The notes under the pieces are model-generated. The model was not told where the DNA came from. It saw only the letters and a list, made by a program, of their open reading frames with translations, and did no database searches. Shown piece by piece: positions 21,758 to 29,504 of a DNA stretch of 36,427 nucleotides; positions within the stretch are counted from its first letter, which is position 1, and each line of letters opens with the position of its first letter. Source of the DNA: Minisyncoccota bacterium (GTDB lineage: Bacteria; Patescibacteriota; Minisyncoccia; Phycocordibacterales; PALSA-1337); NCBI GenBank assembly GCA_028713005.1, contig JAQTPC010000002.1, positions 1-36,427 on the forward strand, written 5' to 3'. A program made the position numbers and the translations under genes.

Positions 21758-22852
21758 ATGAAGACTACTAATAGTTCGCAATTACCTATCCCACAGCATT
21801 TCAACCCTCAGACCGTCGGAATGGTCTATCGCGTTGATTATGCAGCACTCGAACCGGCGGCACTCGCGTGGCGCCGACAACACAATCTGTCTCTCGCATC
21901 GCAAGATGCGAAGACGGTGTCCTTGCTCATTGTTGACGCCCAGAATACGTTCTGCATCCCCGATTACGAATTGTATGTCGGCGGGCGGAGCGGCACTGGC
22001 GCCATCGACGACAATCGTCGTCTTGCGCAGTTCATCTATCGCAATCTCGGTCTCATCACCATGATCGCGCCGACGATGGACACGCATACGGCCATGCAGA
22101 TATTCCACCAGGACTTCTTCGTCAACGCGAAAGGGGAACACCCGACGCCCGTCGTCACGAATCCGCCGATCAATTCGGCTACGATCCGTAGCGGCGAGTG
22201 GCAAGTCAACATGGAGATCGCATGGTCGTTGTCGGAAGACAAAAGCCATGCGGCGGTCGCGCGGCAATACAATGCCTTGAAACAGTTTGTCTTGCATTAT
22301 TGTGAGCAGCTGGAGAAGGACGGTAAATTCGGCCTGACAGTTTGGCCGTATCATGCCATGTTGGGCGGTATAGGCCATGCTCTCGTGCCGGCCATCGAAG
22401 AAGCGTGCTTCTTCCATAACCGTGCCCGGGCGAGCCAGACGCGCTTCGAGATCAAAGGCGGAAATCCCCTCACTGAGAACTATTCCATCCTGCGTCCCGA
22501 GGTGCTTGCGGACAGCCGTAACAACCCGATCGCCCAGAAGAATGCACGGTTCATTCGCACACTCCTGACCTCCGATCGCGTCATCATTGCCGGTCAAGCC
22601 AAGAGCCATTGTGTGGCTTGGACCATTCAGGACCTCCTGAATGAGATCAAGGCGGTTGATCCCGAGCTCGCGAAGAAAGTCTATCTGCTGGAAGACTGCA
22701 CCTCACCGGTCGCGGTCCCCAATCCGGCAGGTGGCTTCTTTGTGGACTTCACGGACGACGCTGATAAGGCGTTCGCCCGATTCGCTCAAGAAGGCATGCA
22801 CATCGTGAAATCAACGGATCCCGTTGATGCATGGCCTGACTTCCTGAACTAA
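21758..22852 (+). CDS. pncA: Nicotinamidase-like cysteine hydrolase (isochorismatase superfamily)
   Basis: 364 residues, longer than the usual ~200 of PncA because of an N-terminal extension and an insertion of about 70 residues (about 125-190). The catalytic triad can be placed: Asp60 in VDAQNTF, Lys233 in EIKGGN and Cys285 in KSHCVAW. Metal-site candidates Asp108 and His110 (DTH) plus His117 and the WPYHAMLGGIG stretch match the PncA core. The expected reaction is nicotinamide to nicotinate plus ammonia, feeding pncB. I reject the ORF track start at 21629: its 43 extra residues are a Lys/Arg-rich read of a hairpin-bearing leader. The gene lies between kinase and vWA genes of the triad. Another cysteine hydrolase activity is possible. 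Confidence 0.78.
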   Translation: MKTTNSSQLPIPQHFNPQTVGMVYRVDYAALEPAALAWRRQHNLSLASQDAKTVSLLIVDAQNTFCIPDYELYVGGRSGTGAIDDNRRLAQFIYRNLGLITMIAPTMDTHTAMQIFHQDFFVNAKGEHPTPVVTNPPINSATIRSGEWQVNMEIAWSLSEDKSHAAVARQYNALKQFVLHYCEQLEKDGKFGLTVWPYHAMLGGIGHALVPAIEEACFFHNRARASQTRFEIKGGNPLTENYSILRPEVLADSRNNPIAQKNARFIRTLLTSDRVIIAGQAKSHCVAWTIQDLLNEIKAVDPELAKKVYLLEDCTSPVAVPNPAGGFFVDFTDDADKAFARFAQEGMHIVKSTDPVDAWPDFLN

Positions 22853-22880
22853 ACGGAAGTATTCACACAACAACAAAATC

Positions 22881-22910
22881 GGCTGGTGGCGGACATGTCT
22901 ACCACCAGCC
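22881..22910 (+). promoter_or_regulatory. Intercistronic hairpin before the vWA gene
   Basis: A 9-bp stem GGCTGGTGG/CCACCAGCC with a 12-base loop and no T tract lies between the nicotinamidase-like and vWA genes. It is similar in placement to the hairpin at 21661. Confidence 0.6.
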
Positions 22911-22937
22911 ACATCCCAGAAAGATACTTAGATAGTT

Positions 22938-23732
22938 ATGAGCACAAATAGCAATAGCAAGTCAGCACAACTCATTGGTGATGCCCTCGAGCAAGGCCTT
23001 CTATCCCAGGCGGGATTTGGGGCGCTCAGCGTCATTGATGTCGGTCACCAGATAACGGCAGCGCTCGGAGCTCCAGCGATGGACACGAACGCCACCGAAG
23101 TTACGCTGGTTCAGCTCCTCATTGACGACTCCGGTTCAATCCGTATGGTCGCAGGTAACACTGAAGCCGTGCGGTCGGGTCACAACACTGTCCTCGATGC
23201 CCTCAAAGGCTCGAAACAAGGGGACGGCGTCCAGGTCCATTGCAAATACTTGAATGGCACCATTCTGTATCCGTTCGTTACGCTCGATGCGGCGGCCGAG
23301 ATGACTCCGCAAAACTACAACCCGAACGGCGGCACGCCCTTGTATGACCAGTCGCTGGTGATTCTCGCCACACTGATCGCCAAGGTCACTGACTTCGAAA
23401 ACTCGGGCATTCCCGTTCGCACCGTCACGTGTATCGTCACCGACGGGGCAGATATGGGTTCGCAGGCTACGGCAGCCCAAGTCGCCAAGGTCGTGCGTGA
23501 TCTCCTGAAGAAGGAATCGCACATCATCTGCGGCATGGGCATTAACGATGGAAGCACCGACTTTCATCAAGTCTTCACCGACATGGGTATCCAGAAGGAG
23601 TGGATCTTGACCCCGGGCAACAGTCCGAGCGAGATCCGTAAGGCCTTCGCCGTCGTCTCGAAATCGGCAGTCCGTGCCAGCCAGAACGCTGCGAGCTTCT
23701 CGAAGCAAGCGGCTGGTGGTTTCGCGGCGTAA
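22938..23732 (+). CDS. TerY-like von Willebrand factor A domain protein
   Basis: 264 residues. After about 55 N-terminal residues there is a single vWA domain with the MIDAS metal site: DDSGS (63-67), the Thr in NGGTPLYD (about 129-136) and the Asp in TDGADMG (about 174-180). The C-terminal 40 residues are Ser/Ala-rich and could be the phosphorylated tail. vWA proteins of this type scaffold metal-dependent complexes, and with a PP2C and a kinase they form the TerY-P triad. It is the last gene of the operon, with a terminator 37 bases downstream. The target of the complex is not visible. Confidence 0.85.
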   Translation: MSTNSNSKSAQLIGDALEQGLLSQAGFGALSVIDVGHQITAALGAPAMDTNATEVTLVQLLIDDSGSIRMVAGNTEAVRSGHNTVLDALKGSKQGDGVQVHCKYLNGTILYPFVTLDAAAEMTPQNYNPNGGTPLYDQSLVILATLIAKVTDFENSGIPVRTVTCIVTDGADMGSQATAAQVAKVVRDLLKKESHIICGMGINDGSTDFHQVFTDMGIQKEWILTPGNSPSEIRKAFAVVSKSAVRASQNAASFSKQAAGGFAA

Positions 23733-23768
23733 CGCAATTAGTTCTTTGTGTCTCTGACACATCACACA

Positions 23769-23806
23769 AGAGAGAGTTCAACTTCAGTTGGACCCTCTCT
23801 TTTTTA
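23769..23806 (+). terminator. Intrinsic terminator of the PP2C-kinase-pncA-vWA operon
   Basis: Stem AGAGAG/CTCTCT extended by TTCAA/TTGGA across a 2-base bulge, followed by TTTTTTATTT. Its 3' side overlaps the promoter of the next gene. Confidence 0.82.
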
Positions 23807-23816
23807 TTTGTATAAT
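23788..23816 (+). promoter_or_regulatory. Promoter of the Gmad2 gene
   Basis: TTGGAC and TATAAT are separated by 17 bases, embedded in the preceding terminator. The leader is about 40 bases. Confidence 0.5.
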
Positions 23817-23863
23817 TTAGAGATACGTCGTAACATTTACCTTTTTTAAACGTCATCAATAGT

Positions 23864-24745
23864 ATGAATAAAAAAACATTGATTGTGAGTCTGGTTATCA
23901 TCATCGCTCTCGGTATCGGGGCGTGTTTGTTTTATTTTTCTCGTACCGATGATGTGGTAGTAGTAGATAGTCCAGTCAGTGATTCAATAACGTACACAAA
24001 TACAAATTACGGATTTACCTTTACCTTGCCTGTAGATTGGCAGGGATACTCGATTGTTGCAAATACGTGGAATGGAACTGCGCTCACAAATACCGTTGCC
24101 TCAAGTGGACCGAAACTTCTCATACGAAATCCAAAGTGGACACCTGCAGCACCATACGAGGATTTACCAATATTAGTTTTTACGATTCCACAATGGAACT
24201 CCTATCTTGCAGGAAATTTCTCTATTTCAGCAGCACCGATTCTAGCTAGTGAACTTGCGCGTAATAATAAATACGTTTTTGCCCTTCCTCCACGCTGGGA
24301 TTATGACTATAGTACTAGGTATCAACAAGCACAGAGTATTATCGCAAGTGATCCATTACATACATTTAATGTGAACGCCTTGATTCCGAGCGCTCCACAG
24401 ATATCCTACACAAACTCTTCATCAGATATGATCGTTGTTGATGTACCATTTCCAGGTGCCGTCACGGGTAAAGAGTTTAGTGTCATCGGAAAAGCCCGTG
24501 GCACATGGTTTTTTGAGGCATCATTTCCTATAGTACTTCTCGACAAAGGTGGCAAAGTACTTGCAACCGGCATCGCCCAAGCAGGGAGCGATTGGATGAC
24601 GACAGACTTTGTGCCATTTAAAGCAGATATAAAAGTGCCTCAATCATACATCGGTCCTGCGACCCTTGTGTTTAAAAGAGATAATCCTTCAGGAGAAGCA
24701 TCACGGGATGCATCAATTTCATTTGATATCACAGTTGAGTACTAA
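23864..24745 (+). CDS. Membrane-anchored protein with C-terminal Gmad2 domain
   Basis: 293 residues with an N-terminal signal/anchor helix (about 5-27; a cysteine at 21 could also suggest a lipoprotein, though no clean lipobox is seen). An extracytoplasmic region follows, with a beta-rich middle part (about 40-175). The C-terminal ~95 residues have the Gmad2 immunoglobulin-like pattern: VVDVPFPG, the FSVIGKARGTWFFEASFP stretch, and a final SISFDITV strand. Gmad2 domains occur in surface proteins of Firmicutes and Patescibacteria; a role in binding or stability is likely but unproven. Composition is AT-rich, like the core genome, and unlike the module that ends just before it. Confidence 0.75.
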   Translation: MNKKTLIVSLVIIIALGIGACLFYFSRTDDVVVVDSPVSDSITYTNTNYGFTFTLPVDWQGYSIVANTWNGTALTNTVASSGPKLLIRNPKWTPAAPYEDLPILVFTIPQWNSYLAGNFSISAAPILASELARNNKYVFALPPRWDYDYSTRYQQAQSIIASDPLHTFNVNALIPSAPQISYTNSSSDMIVVDVPFPGAVTGKEFSVIGKARGTWFFEASFPIVLLDKGGKVLATGIAQAGSDWMTTDFVPFKADIKVPQSYIGPATLVFKRDNPSGEASRDASISFDITVEY

Positions 24746-24747
24746 AA

Positions 24748-25266
24748 CTATTTTTGAATAGATTCCTCACCATTCCACTTTGGTTTGATGCCTGTTTTCT
24801 TCATATAGCGATACTCATGCAAAGTGAGCCAGATAACGATGATGTCTAGTACAGTGAACACAATCAGCCAGATTGATCCACGATGAAAGTATTCGTATGT
24901 CTGATATATGCCAAATAATGTGAAGACACCAATAGCGACAGGATATGACCAGAGTCTTTCTTTGAATAGATTGTATACGAGTAATCCTTTGATGATACCG
25001 TGACTTAATAGATAGAGGGCAATAAAATGTTGAGACGATAGCGAGAATGATTGCGAAAGATGTATCAGATAATTGGCAAAAGCGTCATTTGGATCATTCG
25101 AAAGTTCTTCTTGAGTAATAGACAGTATGATTCGGATAATGAAATCCTGACTGATGAAAAGTACAATAAAACCACCAATGACCTCGATCACAGCATGTGC
25201 ACCTTTGAGCAAAAGGCTAATATCAAAAAGGCGGTGTATGTACTTTTCTTTTTGCTGAGGGTCCAT
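24748..25266 (-). CDS. DUF2127-type membrane protein
   Basis: 172 residues with four hydrophobic helices (about 18-42, 78-98, 104-122 and 130-148). The FDISLLLKGAHAVIEVIGG start, the LLSHGIIKGLLVYNL stretch and the IYQTYEYFHRGS loop match the DUF2127 family of small integral membrane proteins, whose function is unknown. It is convergent with the Gmad2 gene with 2 bases between stop codons. A TATAAA/CATATA tract 4-6 bases before the ATG may serve as a -10. Confidence 0.75.
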   Translation of the reverse strand: MDPQQKEKYIHRLFDISLLLKGAHAVIEVIGGFIVLFISQDFIIRIILSITQEELSNDPNDAFANYLIHLSQSFSLSSQHFIALYLLSHGIIKGLLVYNLFKERLWSYPVAIGVFTLFGIYQTYEYFHRGSIWLIVFTVLDIIVIWLTLHEYRYMKKTGIKPKWNGEESIQK

Positions 25267-25403
25267 GACGTTTATATGTTACCATGCATTCTTGTAAAAA
25301 TTTGGTTGCACCCACCTGATTCTCGCCTTACAGGCGCAGTACAGTCTTCGCGTGGTACTCGCTTCGCTCCGTGCCACATACTCAGACTTTTCGAATCCTA
25401 GAC

Positions 25404-25425
25404 GCAAGCCAAGAAGTTGGCTTGC
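25404..25425. repeat. Hairpin downstream of tRNA-Ile
   Basis: GCAAGCCAA-GAAG-TTGGCTTGC is a perfect 9-bp stem with a 4-base loop in the gap between the DUF2127 gene and tRNA-Ile. The rest of the 25267-25440 gap holds another imperfect hairpin around CTCGCTTCGCTCC and no gene that I can support. Confidence 0.5.
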
Positions 25426-25440
25426 TTACGCACCCACTCA

Positions 25441-25462
25441 AAAATCCGCCTAAGCGGATTTT
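25441..25462 (-). terminator. Terminator of tRNA-Ile
   Basis: AAAATCCGC/GCGGATTTT stem with a 4-base loop. On the minus strand it ends in a T run and begins 7 bases after the tRNA 3' end. Confidence 0.75.
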
Positions 25463-25468
25463 ATCGTG

Positions 25469-25541
25469 TGCGCGCACTAGGATTCGAACCTAGGACCCCA
25501 CCAGTATCAGTGGTGTGCTCTACCAACTGAGCTATGCGCGC
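25469..25541 (-). tRNA. tRNA-Ile (GAU)
   Basis: Minus-strand cloverleaf with acceptor GCGCGCA/TGCGCGC, anticodon loop CTGATAC (GAT), T loop TTCGAAT and discriminator A73. CCA is not encoded. Confidence 0.96.
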
Positions 25542-25607
25542 GAATTTTGCACTTCAAAATTCGGATCGAAAGATTTCTTTTAGCGAAGCTTAAAGAAATT
25601 TTCGACC
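25541..25607 (-). repeat. Two-hairpin leader element abutting tRNA-Ile, copy 2
   Basis: On the minus strand, a hairpin around GCTTCGCTA and then an 8-bp hairpin CGAATTTT/AAAATTCG come immediately 5' of the tRNA, with the last hairpin base being G1 of the tRNA. It resembles 3082-3150 before tRNA-Thr(GGU). The remaining bases to 25716 hold no gene that I can support. Confidence 0.7.
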
Positions 25608-25716
25608 AGATGGTCTAATGATGTAAGATACTGCTCAAAGATTGAATCGAGCTGATACCTCAAATCAGTGGATATACACTATCAAAATTAGCTGCTAAAT
25701 GCAAAGAGTATCGTGG

Positions 25717-25722
25717 TATAAT
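25717..25722 (+). promoter_or_regulatory. -10 box of the DUF5671 gene
   Basis: TATAAT ends 9 bases before the ATG at 25731, giving an essentially leaderless message. Confidence 0.55.
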
Positions 25723-25730
25723 TAATCATT

Positions 25731-26717
25731 ATGAATACCAAAACAACCCCAAAAGATTTCTTCCTGCACCTCGGTGCGACCGTGGCGCTCTATGTCGCTG
25801 TAGGTGCTCTTATCAATCTTTCGTTTAGTGTCATCAACTATTATTTCCCTGATGCTCTCGCAGGCTATTTTTATGGCAATGCCGTTGCGTGGCCGATATC
25901 AATACTTGTTGTACTTGTACCGATACTCTATGTACTCGAGTGGTTGATCAATAGCGATATCAAGAAAATACCTGAAAAGGCTGATCTCATGATTCGCAAG
26001 TGGAGGATATACCTCACGTTGTTCTTGACTGTTGTGCTCATTGGGGGAGATTTGATTGCTCTCATCAATACGTACCTTAACGGAGAGATAACCTCACGTC
26101 TTGTACTCAAAGTTATTCTGGTTCTCTTGGTTGCCGGATCAGTGGGCAAGTACTACTATTTTAGTTTGAATACCACTCATCGTTGGGCACATCTCGCGCG
26201 TCGCATCAATGCATGGTTCGGTCTCGTGCTCGTTATCACAGCTATCGTCGTCGGTTTCATTGCCGTCGGTTCACCAGCAAAGCAACGTGCAATGCGTTTT
26301 GATTCACAGCGTATCAATGATTTGAGCACTATACAGTGGAGAGTCGTCAGTTATTGGCAACAAAAAGGAAAACTTCCTGTTGCACTCACCGAGCTTAATG
26401 ACAGTATTTCAGGATTTATATTGCCTACTGATCCAGATACAAAAACTACATATGAGTATTCAATCACTCTGGCAACTAGTACAAAATCTATGCCTGCATT
26501 CGCTCTGTGTGCGACATTTGGCACAGCTTCACAAGATCTCTCAGGCAGAGGCGCTTATGGTGGTGGTGTAGCATATCCCGGTATGGCTTATGAAGTATCT
26601 GTATCTGCACGTCCAGGTGGAGGCATCTCAGATGTATGGGGTCACGAAGCTGGCAGAACGTGTTTTGATCGCACGATCGATCCAGATATATATCAGGTCA
26701 TAAAGCCAGTTAAGTAA
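25731..26717 (+). CDS. DUF5671 membrane protein with pilin-like C-terminal domain
   Basis: 328 residues. Five membrane helices occupy about residues 10-190 (for example 12-37, 46-68, 92-112, 124-146 and 160-184). The FFLHLGATVALYVAVGALINL start followed by NYYFPDA is the DUF5671 signature common in Patescibacteria. The C-terminal ~140 residues are extracytoplasmic: a RAMRFDSQRINDLSTIQ helix followed by beta strands resembles the globular part of type IV pseudopilins. Function is unknown. It is a single-gene unit between tRNA-Ile and pyk. Confidence 0.75.
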   Translation: MNTKTTPKDFFLHLGATVALYVAVGALINLSFSVINYYFPDALAGYFYGNAVAWPISILVVLVPILYVLEWLINSDIKKIPEKADLMIRKWRIYLTLFLTVVLIGGDLIALINTYLNGEITSRLVLKVILVLLVAGSVGKYYYFSLNTTHRWAHLARRINAWFGLVLVITAIVVGFIAVGSPAKQRAMRFDSQRINDLSTIQWRVVSYWQQKGKLPVALTELNDSISGFILPTDPDTKTTYEYSITLATSTKSMPAFALCATFGTASQDLSGRGAYGGGVAYPGMAYEVSVSARPGGGISDVWGHEAGRTCFDRTIDPDIYQVIKPVK

Positions 26718-26749
26718 TAATTCTAACTAATAGCCTTTGGTAAGTAGCT

Positions 26750-26778
26750 TTGACTTTCAGAGCCATTTTCCGTATGAT
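26750..26778 (+). promoter_or_regulatory. Promoter of pyk
   Basis: TTGACT and TATGAT are separated by 17 bases. The leader is about 45 bases, pyrimidine-rich near the ATG, without a ribosome site. Confidence 0.65.
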
Positions 26779-26829
26779 AGAACCTCATTATTTATTATAA
26801 AAAACAACCCTAATTATCCCTTTTATCCT

Positions 26830-28257
26830 ATGAACCTCGGAAAGAAAACAAAGATCGTATGTACTATTGGCCCCGCTACTGAGACAGTTGAAAAGCTCGA
26901 AGCTCTCGTCCTTGCTGGCATGAACGTGATGCGCCTCAACTTCTCACACGGAGATTTTGCTGAGCACCAAGGCCGTGTCGACAATCTCCGCACAGTCATG
27001 AAGAAGCTCGACAAGCCTGTCGCTATCCTCCAAGACCTCGGTGGCCCAAAGATCCGCATCGGTATGTTCACAGATGAAAAGGGTATTGTACTCAAGCCCG
27101 GTCAAACATTTACACTGACGACTAACGAATCAGAAAAACTTTCTGGTGACGAACATCGTGTCTATATCAACTACCCAAAGCTCCCAAGTGAGGTAAAAGT
27201 TGGTGGTACTATCATGATTCATGATGGAAAGAAGCGTCTCCAGATCACCAAGATCAAGGGCAATGATATCGTCTGTAAAGTCATCGTTGGTGGTCCTCTC
27301 GGCAACAAAAAAGGCGTCAACCTCCCAGACGCTGAGCTCACTATCCACGCTCTCACAGCAAAGGATCGCAAGGACCTTGAGTTCGGTCTCAAGAACAAGG
27401 TAGATTTCTTCGCTCTTTCATTTGTCCGCCGTCCAGAAGATATCCATGAGCTCCGCGCTATCTTGAAGAAAGCAAAGTCAGACGCACGCATCATCGCAAA
27501 GATTGAGACTCCACAAGCTCTCGACTGTCTCGATGCTATCGTCGAAGCCGCTGATGGTATCATGGTTGCTCGTGGTGACCTCGCTATCGAGATTCCTGCA
27601 GAAGAAGTGCCTATCGCTCAAAAGCGCATGATTGATGCGTGTATCGAAGCTGGCAAGCCAGTCATCGTTGCTACACAGATGCTCGAGAGTATGATCAAGA
27701 GTCCTATCCCTACTCGTGCTGAAGTTTCAGATGTTGCCAATGCTATCAAGGATGGCACTGACGCCATCATGCTTTCAGAAGAGACAACTCTTGGTGAATA
27801 TCCAGTAGAGGCAGTCAAAATGATGACGAAGATCGCTCTCCGTGTTGAGCAAGATGCATGTTCATGTGAATCAATGGTTGATCATGTCGAAGCTCACGGT
27901 GATACAGATGTTATCTCTCAGGCTGCAGTTCGTATCGCTCATGACAGCAATGCATCATTCATCGTCGCTATGACTCGCTCAGGACGTACTGCACGTATGA
28001 TCGCTCGTTATCGTCCTGCAGAGCACACTCTCGTTATGTCAGACTCTACAAAGCATTTAAACAAGCTTGCACTTTCATTTGGTTGTCAGCCTATTGAGAC
28101 TCCTACATTCAAGACAGTAGAGGAGGCTATGGTTGTCGTCCGAGAAGTCGCTTTCAAGAATAAGCTCGCAAAGAAAGGAGAGAAGGTTGTTATCGTTTGG
28201 GGCTTCCCATTCGGTGGATCAAAGGATACGAATTTGATTTTGGTGGAGACGTTGTAA
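26830..28257 (+). CDS. pyk: Pyruvate kinase
   Basis: Final ATP-forming step of glycolysis (PEP + ADP to pyruvate). The 475 residues start with KKTKIVCTIGPAT and contain the conserved MNVMRLNFSHG, the active-site signature IIAKIETPQ (the family's catalytic Lys lies in this stretch) and MVARGDLAIEI with the metal ligands, then a C-terminal regulatory-fold domain with MTRSGRTARMIARYRP. The ATG at 26830 matches the family N-terminus; the ORF track start at 26737 lies upstream of the promoter. It is followed by a GAAA-loop terminator. Confidence 0.97.
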   Translation: MNLGKKTKIVCTIGPATETVEKLEALVLAGMNVMRLNFSHGDFAEHQGRVDNLRTVMKKLDKPVAILQDLGGPKIRIGMFTDEKGIVLKPGQTFTLTTNESEKLSGDEHRVYINYPKLPSEVKVGGTIMIHDGKKRLQITKIKGNDIVCKVIVGGPLGNKKGVNLPDAELTIHALTAKDRKDLEFGLKNKVDFFALSFVRRPEDIHELRAILKKAKSDARIIAKIETPQALDCLDAIVEAADGIMVARGDLAIEIPAEEVPIAQKRMIDACIEAGKPVIVATQMLESMIKSPIPTRAEVSDVANAIKDGTDAIMLSEETTLGEYPVEAVKMMTKIALRVEQDACSCESMVDHVEAHGDTDVISQAAVRIAHDSNASFIVAMTRSGRTARMIARYRPAEHTLVMSDSTKHLNKLALSFGCQPIETPTFKTVEEAMVVVREVAFKNKLAKKGEKVVIVWGFPFGGSKDTNLILVETL

Positions 28258-28294
28258 AAGAGAAAATAGTAATCAGTAAACAGCAAACAGAAGG

Positions 28295-28318
28295 CATCGG
28301 CGAAAGCCGGTGTTTTTT
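28295..28318 (+). terminator. Intrinsic terminator of pyk
   Basis: 7-bp stem CATCGGC/GCCGGTG with a GAAA tetraloop, followed by six T residues. It lacks the ATTT tail of the NAD-module terminators. Confidence 0.88.
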
Positions 28319-28350
28319 GCACTCACTTTTTTCTCTTTAACAGTTTGTGA

Positions 28351-28356
28351 TAGAAT
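28351..28356 (+). promoter_or_regulatory. Extended -10 giving a leaderless radC
   Basis: TGA-TAGAAT ends 7 bases before the ATG at 28363, which selects this ATG over the one at 28357. Confidence 0.55.
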
Positions 28357-28362
28357 ATGTGC

Positions 28363-29103
28363 ATGCAAAAAAGCAGCTACATCATCCCAGATACAGCGAT
28401 GATTCTCGACCGGTCTCTCCATGAAGGTGAATATCCGCTCCTTCTTCGAGATTTGCCTGCGGAAGGGAAGCCTCGTGAAAAACTTTTGGCACAAGGTCCA
28501 GAAGCTCTTTCTTCACGTGAGCTTTTAGCGATCGTTTTGCATGTCGGTACCGTCAAAGAAGATGTCCTTGAAATGTCAGAGCGCCTCATCAGGGGTTATG
28601 GTGAAAACAGCGTTCTCACCGAACGTGATGCCCAAAAGCTCGCTGATGAGGCAAACATTCCACTCGGCAAGGCGATGCAAATCGTAGCTCTCGGGGAGCT
28701 CGGCCGACGCACCTATGACAAAAAAGAGTCGGGTTTCAAGACTATTCACAATGCTCGCGATGTATATGAGTATCTTGCAGATATGCGCAGTTTACCAAAA
28801 GAGTATTTGCGCGCACTCTTCTTGAATACACACAACCGCGTTATTCGCGACGAAGTCATTTCTATCGGTACCGTCAATTCCAATATCGTTCATCCGCGTG
28901 AAGTTTTCCGCTCAGGTATAGAGTCAAATGCTGTCGCAGTAGTTATCGCTCATAATCATCCTTCAGGTGAAGCTATTCCTTCAAATGAAGATGTTGAGAT
29001 AACTAGACAGCTCATCCAAGCGGGAAAGATTCTCGGTATTCGCGTCCTCGATCACGTCATCATCACGAGAGACGGCTTTGCAAGCGTTAAAGCCGACTAT
29101 TAA
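28363..29103 (+). CDS. radC: RadC/JAB-domain protein
   Basis: 246 residues. The N-terminal part (about 20-110) carries the RadC-type RDLPAEGKPREKLLAQGPEALSS... helix-hairpin-helix region, beginning with a proline-rich linker. The C-terminal JAB/MPN domain has the zinc motif HNHPSGEAIPSNED in the order His-x-His-x(n)-Asp and an upstream Glu in RDEVISIG. RadC-family proteins have long been called DNA repair proteins, but a clear biochemical role is lacking; metalloprotease-like or nuclease-associated roles are proposed. Single gene with a leaderless start. Confidence 0.92.
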   Translation: MQKSSYIIPDTAMILDRSLHEGEYPLLLRDLPAEGKPREKLLAQGPEALSSRELLAIVLHVGTVKEDVLEMSERLIRGYGENSVLTERDAQKLADEANIPLGKAMQIVALGELGRRTYDKKESGFKTIHNARDVYEYLADMRSLPKEYLRALFLNTHNRVIRDEVISIGTVNSNIVHPREVFRSGIESNAVAVVIAHNHPSGEAIPSNEDVEITRQLIQAGKILGIRVLDHVIITRDGFASVKADY

Positions 29104-29129
29104 TTAATCGCGCCCTGGGGCGTATCGCC

Positions 29130-29447
29130 ATGTACAGAGATTACAGTATTACTTCACCATCACTTGATGGTATTTTGTATCACGAGACCATTACTTACGA
29201 AGGGATAGCACGGCCCACTGAGATTATGAGAGTATTCGATAAGCCTCGTAGTGAGCAGATTCATGATTTAGATAAGCCAGAAAATAGAAAAATCCTCAAT
29301 GACTATTACAATGACCTGTACGGCCTCTTTATGAGAAAAATAGGTCAATTTATCGCTGAAAAAGAGGCTTCCCCTGAAGAAGAGCTCAAATTACAGGCTA
29401 TTTTACAGGAACTCATAAAGGTCAAAAAGGTATTGACTTCTGAGTAG
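29130..29447 (+). CDS. Small protein of unknown function
   Basis: 105 residues, not recognised. The first half is mixed strand and loop (YSITSPSLDGILYHETITYEG), the second half helical and charged, ending in KVKKVLTSE. No cysteines, signal peptide or membrane helix. It starts 26 bases after radC with no clear promoter or ribosome site. Its 3' end overlaps the -35 of the following cold-shock-like gene. It is the best ORF in the region, and its composition fits the core genome, so it is probably real. Confidence 0.5.
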   Translation: MYRDYSITSPSLDGILYHETITYEGIARPTEIMRVFDKPRSEQIHDLDKPENRKILNDYYNDLYGLFMRKIGQFIAEKEASPEEELKLQAILQELIKVKKVLTSE

Positions 29448-29462
29448 TTTGTGTGGTATAAT
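29433..29462 (+). promoter_or_regulatory. Promoter of the cold-shock-like gene
   Basis: TTGACT and a consensus TATAAT are separated by 18 bases. The predicted leader is about 115 bases, the longest of any gene in the window. Confidence 0.65.
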
Positions 29463-29504
29463 AGTATCAGAGTCATATTATAGATAAAATGTTAGCTCTG
29501 AATC

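Noticed and set aside
21782-22609. 275-residue ORF antisense to the nicotinamidase-like gene.
   Set aside because: Arg-rich shadow in GC-rich coding DNA; no motif, promoter or ribosome site.
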